From the NCBI GenBank assembly GCA_021158865.1, contig JAGGSX010000057.1:1-8874 (forward strand): a stretch of DNA of 8,874 bases. Direction: 5' to 3'. The notes under the pieces are model-generated. The model was given only the letters and a program-made list of their open reading frames with translations. It made no database searches and was not told the origin of the DNA. This document shows positions 6,836-8,874 of the stretch, one piece after another. Position 1 is the first letter of the stretch; each line of letters begins with the position of its first letter. Both the position numbers and the translations under genes were made by a program. Source of the DNA: Thermoplasmata archaeon. GTDB lineage: Archaea; Thermoplasmatota; E2; UBA202; JdFR-43.

Positions 6836-6843
6836 TTTTATAG
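6836..6843 (+). promoter_or_regulatory. TATA box of the coaBC operon (leaderless promoter, GTG start)
   Basis: TTTTATAG is centred 23 nt before GTG 6863 and begins just after the DUF2284 stop codon. No Shine-Dalgarno sequence lies between. It supports transcription starting at or close to the GTG, and it separates the CoA genes from the upstream gene. Confidence 0.55.
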
Positions 6844-6862
6844 CCAAATTTGTATTAATATT

Positions 6863-7990
6863 GTGCATCCAAGCAGGATTATAAAAGGAGCAAAGTCAAA
6901 AAAATTGAAGGGAAAAAAAATAATTTATGGGATTACAGGAAGCGTAGCTGCTGTTGAATCAGTTAAAATTGCAAGGGAATTAATAAGACATGGAGCAAGT
7001 ATTAAACCATTGATGAGCAGAGATGCAACAAAAATAATTCATCCAAATGCCATAGAATTTGCAACAGGAGAAAAGCCATTGATTGAACTGACCGGTATGG
7101 TGGAGCATTTAATAAAAGCTGACGCCATGCTGATAGCTCCATGCACTGCAAATACAATTTCAAAGATTGCAAATGGAATAGCAGATGATGTGATAACAAC
7201 TTTTGCATTGTCAAATAAAAAAATTTTGATAGCTCCTTCAATGGATAAAAAAATGTATGAAAATCTATTTTTAAAAGAAAATATAAAAAAATGTATGGAT
7301 AAGGGAATAAAATTTATAGAACCAAAGATTGAAGAAGGTAAAGCAAAGATGGCAGATATAGAAACAATAGTTGAAAATGTTATTAAAGCAATAAGAAAAA
7401 GTATTGATGCCAGAGTTCTTATTATAGGAGGTTCAACCATGCAGCCTATTGACAATGTGAGAGCAATAACAAATTTTTCTTCTGGAAAAATGGCTAAAGC
7501 TATTGCCAAAGAGGCTTATGAAAGATGCAGAAATGTTGAAATATGGTGCGGAAATATAGAATGCCCTTCATATATGAATGGAAAAAATTTTTCAACCATT
7601 GAAGATTTGATTGAACTTATAAAAAATGCAGAAAAATATGATACTGTGATAAATTGTGCTGCCATATCTGATTTTATTCCAGAAAAATTTAGCGGGAAAA
7701 TTTCATCTGATAAGGAAATAAATTTAAAATTGAAACCTGCCATTAGAATAAATCCAATGCTCAGAAAAATTGCTGGCAAGCTAATAATATTTAAACTTGA
7801 TGATGAAGGCAATGTCATTGAAAAAGCAAAAAAAAGAATGGCTGAAGACAAAGCTGATTATGTTATTGCAAACACTTTCTCTGCCATAAGAAGCGAAGAC
7901 ACAAAAATTTGGATTATTGGAAAAAATATGATGAAGGAATATAAAGGAAAAAAAGATGAAGTTGCAAAGTATATAGTTGATTTAATATGA
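6863..7990 (+). CDS. coaBC: Bifunctional phosphopantothenoylcysteine decarboxylase / phosphopantothenate-cysteine ligase
   Basis: CoaBC joins cysteine to 4'-phosphopantothenate (CoaB, nucleotide-dependent) and decarboxylates the product to 4'-phosphopantetheine (CoaC, FMN-dependent) in the cytoplasm. CoaC occupies about residues 18-178. It shows GITGSVAAVE (23-32), the likely active-site histidine in MVEHLIKADAMLIAPCTANT (H82; PCTANT corresponds to the PASANT flavin motif) and the substrate clamp APSMDKKMY (124-132). The lid region (EEGKAKMADIETI, 157-169) lacks the ACGD cysteine of the bacterial enzyme. CoaB follows (about 183-375) with VLIIGGSTMQPIDNVRAITN (185-204), FSSGKM (205-210), CAAISDFIP (265-273), the lysine-bearing SGKISSDKEINLKLKP (277-292) and VIANTF (334-339). 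The 375-residue length is close to the usual size. GTG 6863 is chosen because archaeal CoaBC proteins commonly begin MHPS followed by a basic GTK/GAK stretch, as this one does, and because the TATA box is correctly placed. Confidence 0.93.
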   Translation: MHPSRIIKGAKSKKLKGKKIIYGITGSVAAVESVKIARELIRHGASIKPLMSRDATKIIHPNAIEFATGEKPLIELTGMVEHLIKADAMLIAPCTANTISKIANGIADDVITTFALSNKKILIAPSMDKKMYENLFLKENIKKCMDKGIKFIEPKIEEGKAKMADIETIVENVIKAIRKSIDARVLIIGGSTMQPIDNVRAITNFSSGKMAKAIAKEAYERCRNVEIWCGNIECPSYMNGKNFSTIEDLIELIKNAEKYDTVINCAAISDFIPEKFSGKISSDKEINLKLKPAIRINPMLRKIAGKLIIFKLDDEGNVIEKAKKRMAEDKADYVIANTFSAIRSEDTKIWIIGKNMMKEYKGKKDEVAKYIVDLI

Positions 7991-8874
7991 AAGTTATATC
8001 ATTTTCTCCTGCCCATATAACAGGATTTTTTGAAGTATTTTATGGCAAAGATGAAAAAAATAGTGGTTCAAGAGGAGCTGGAATTAGCATAACACTTGGA
8101 AGCTATGCAACCATTGAGCTGGCAAATAAAACTTCCATAGTCAAAAAGGCGAAAGTAACAAAAGATGCTCTGAGCTTTTTCAAAAAAAAATTTAAAGTAA
8201 GAATAAAAAACGAGTTGCCATCTTCTCAGGGATTTGGAATAAGTGCTTCATCCACGCTCGCCGCCTGCATGGGCGCCGCCCATATCCTTTCGATGCCATA
8301 TAAAAAAGCCATGGAATTTGCACATATTGCAGAGGTTAGAAACAAAACGGGGCTTGGAGATGTCATTTCATCGTTCTATGGGGGTATGGAAGCGAGAGTT
8401 GAGCAAGGATTGAATGGAAAAATAAAGAAATGGGATATGAATGAAAAAATTTTAATTGCTGTTGTTGGCTCACCATTGAAGACAAAGGCTGTCCTTGAAA
8501 ATGAGAAAGCTGTTGATAGAATAAATGAAGCAGGCAGGCATTGTTTAAAAGAATTTTTGAGAAAACCAAGCTTTAACAACTTCTTCTATCTTTCGAGAAC
8601 ATTTGCTGAAGAAAGCGGGCTTATGGATAGAAAAATAAAAAAGCTGATAGATGAAGCAAATAAAATTGGCATGGCTTCAATGTGCATGATTGGAAATTCA
8701 ATTTTCGCAAAATGGAGCAAGGAAATGAAAAACTTTTTTATGAATAAGGGCAAAATATATGAGGGATATATAGACAATGAAGGAGCAAGAATACTGACAT
8801 CAATGAGCCCTTTTTCTTCAAAAGAAAAAGTGCTTCATCCCAAGAACCCCTTTCTTATAAAGAAAGGTGTTTCA
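7987..8874 (+). CDS. Pantoate kinase (archaeal GHMP kinase), 3'-truncated by window edge
   Basis: Pantoate kinase makes 4-phosphopantoate from pantoate and ATP. It is the first step by which archaeal CoA synthesis departs from the bacterial route. The 296 codons in the window have no stop. The GHMP N-terminal motif is SFSPAHITGFFE (5-16). The glycine- and serine-rich ATP loop is LPSSQGFGISASSTLAAC (77-94). The conserved RNKTGLGDV segment (118-126) follows, and a C-terminal glycine-containing loop (MCMIGNSIF, 232-240) corresponds to GHMP motif 3. Pantoate kinases are about 290-300 residues long, so little is missing. The gene overlaps coaBC by ATGA (7987-7990), which points to a coupled operon. 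Phosphopantothenate synthetase, the enzyme acting between the two, is a likely downstream neighbour but cannot be seen. Other archaeal GHMP kinases, such as mevalonate or shikimate kinase, are less likely given the PAHITGFFE start and the context. Confidence 0.9.
   Translation, partial: MKVISFSPAHITGFFEVFYGKDEKNSGSRGAGISITLGSYATIELANKTSIVKKAKVTKDALSFFKKKFKVRIKNELPSSQGFGISASSTLAACMGAAHILSMPYKKAMEFAHIAEVRNKTGLGDVISSFYGGMEARVEQGLNGKIKKWDMNEKILIAVVGSPLKTKAVLENEKAVDRINEAGRHCLKEFLRKPSFNNFFYLSRTFAEESGLMDRKIKKLIDEANKIGMASMCMIGNSIFAKWSKEMKNFFMNKGKIYEGYIDNEGARILTSMSPFSSKEKVLHPKNPFLIKKGVS

Noticed and set aside
7039..7509. A 156-codon open frame on the minus strand opposite coaBC, and another at 7516-7851
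   Set aside because: Both are opposite a complete CoaBC with all expected motifs, have no ribosome-binding or promoter evidence, and give low-complexity hydrophobic products.
1..8874. A defence system, prophage, CRISPR array or insertion sequence
   Set aside because: No spaced direct repeats, integrase, transposase, nuclease, toxin-antitoxin or phage structural motifs are visible. The genes are transport, membrane and CoA functions.

Overview
This is an AT-rich archaeal chromosomal window with every recognisable gene on the + strand. The archaeal assignment rests on the right-hand end: an archaeal-style CoaBC overlaps a gene for pantoate kinase, a GHMP kinase found only in the archaeal CoA pathway. 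TATA-like boxes lying 23-25 nt before start codons (leaderless mRNAs) and GGTG-type Shine-Dalgarno sites inside operons fit this. A euryarchaeal, perhaps Thermoplasmata-like, source is a guess from overall flavour. There is no rRNA or other lineage marker.

Layout from left to right. (1) 1-2106: an ABC-2 type exporter, made of the C-terminal bulk of a DrrA/NatA-type ATPase (cut by the left edge) and its six-helix permease, separated by 4 nt and coupled through a GGTGAT site. (2) 2107-2349: a gap with a palindromic TATA-like segment, a doubtful 35-codon ORF, and the LemA promoter. (3) 2350-4646: a LemA-family membrane protein and a DUF2207 membrane protein whose start and stop codons overlap (TTGA). 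The DUF2207 protein ends in a glycine-rich tail. (4) 4647-4986: a gap carrying what reads as a decayed NAD-dependent epimerase/dehydratase (extended SDR) gene. (5) 4987-6282: a probably exported protein with a class I glutamine-amidotransferase-like (BPL_N-like) domain that keeps a Cys-His-Glu set, followed by a C-terminal Ig-like domain. (6) 6375-6833: a small cysteine-rich DUF2284-type putative metal-binding protein. (7) 6863-8874: CoaBC and pantoate kinase, overlapping by ATGA. The kinase is cut by the right edge.

The first two units act at the membrane. The last makes coenzyme A: pantoate kinase forms 4-phosphopantoate, a phosphopantothenate synthetase (not in the window) adds beta-alanine, and CoaBC adds cysteine and decarboxylates to 4'-phosphopantetheine. 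I see no CRISPR array, tRNA, rRNA, transposase, or obvious defence system. The points that best repay a second look are the SDR gene remnant, the exported amidotransferase-like protein, and the LemA-DUF2207 pair.
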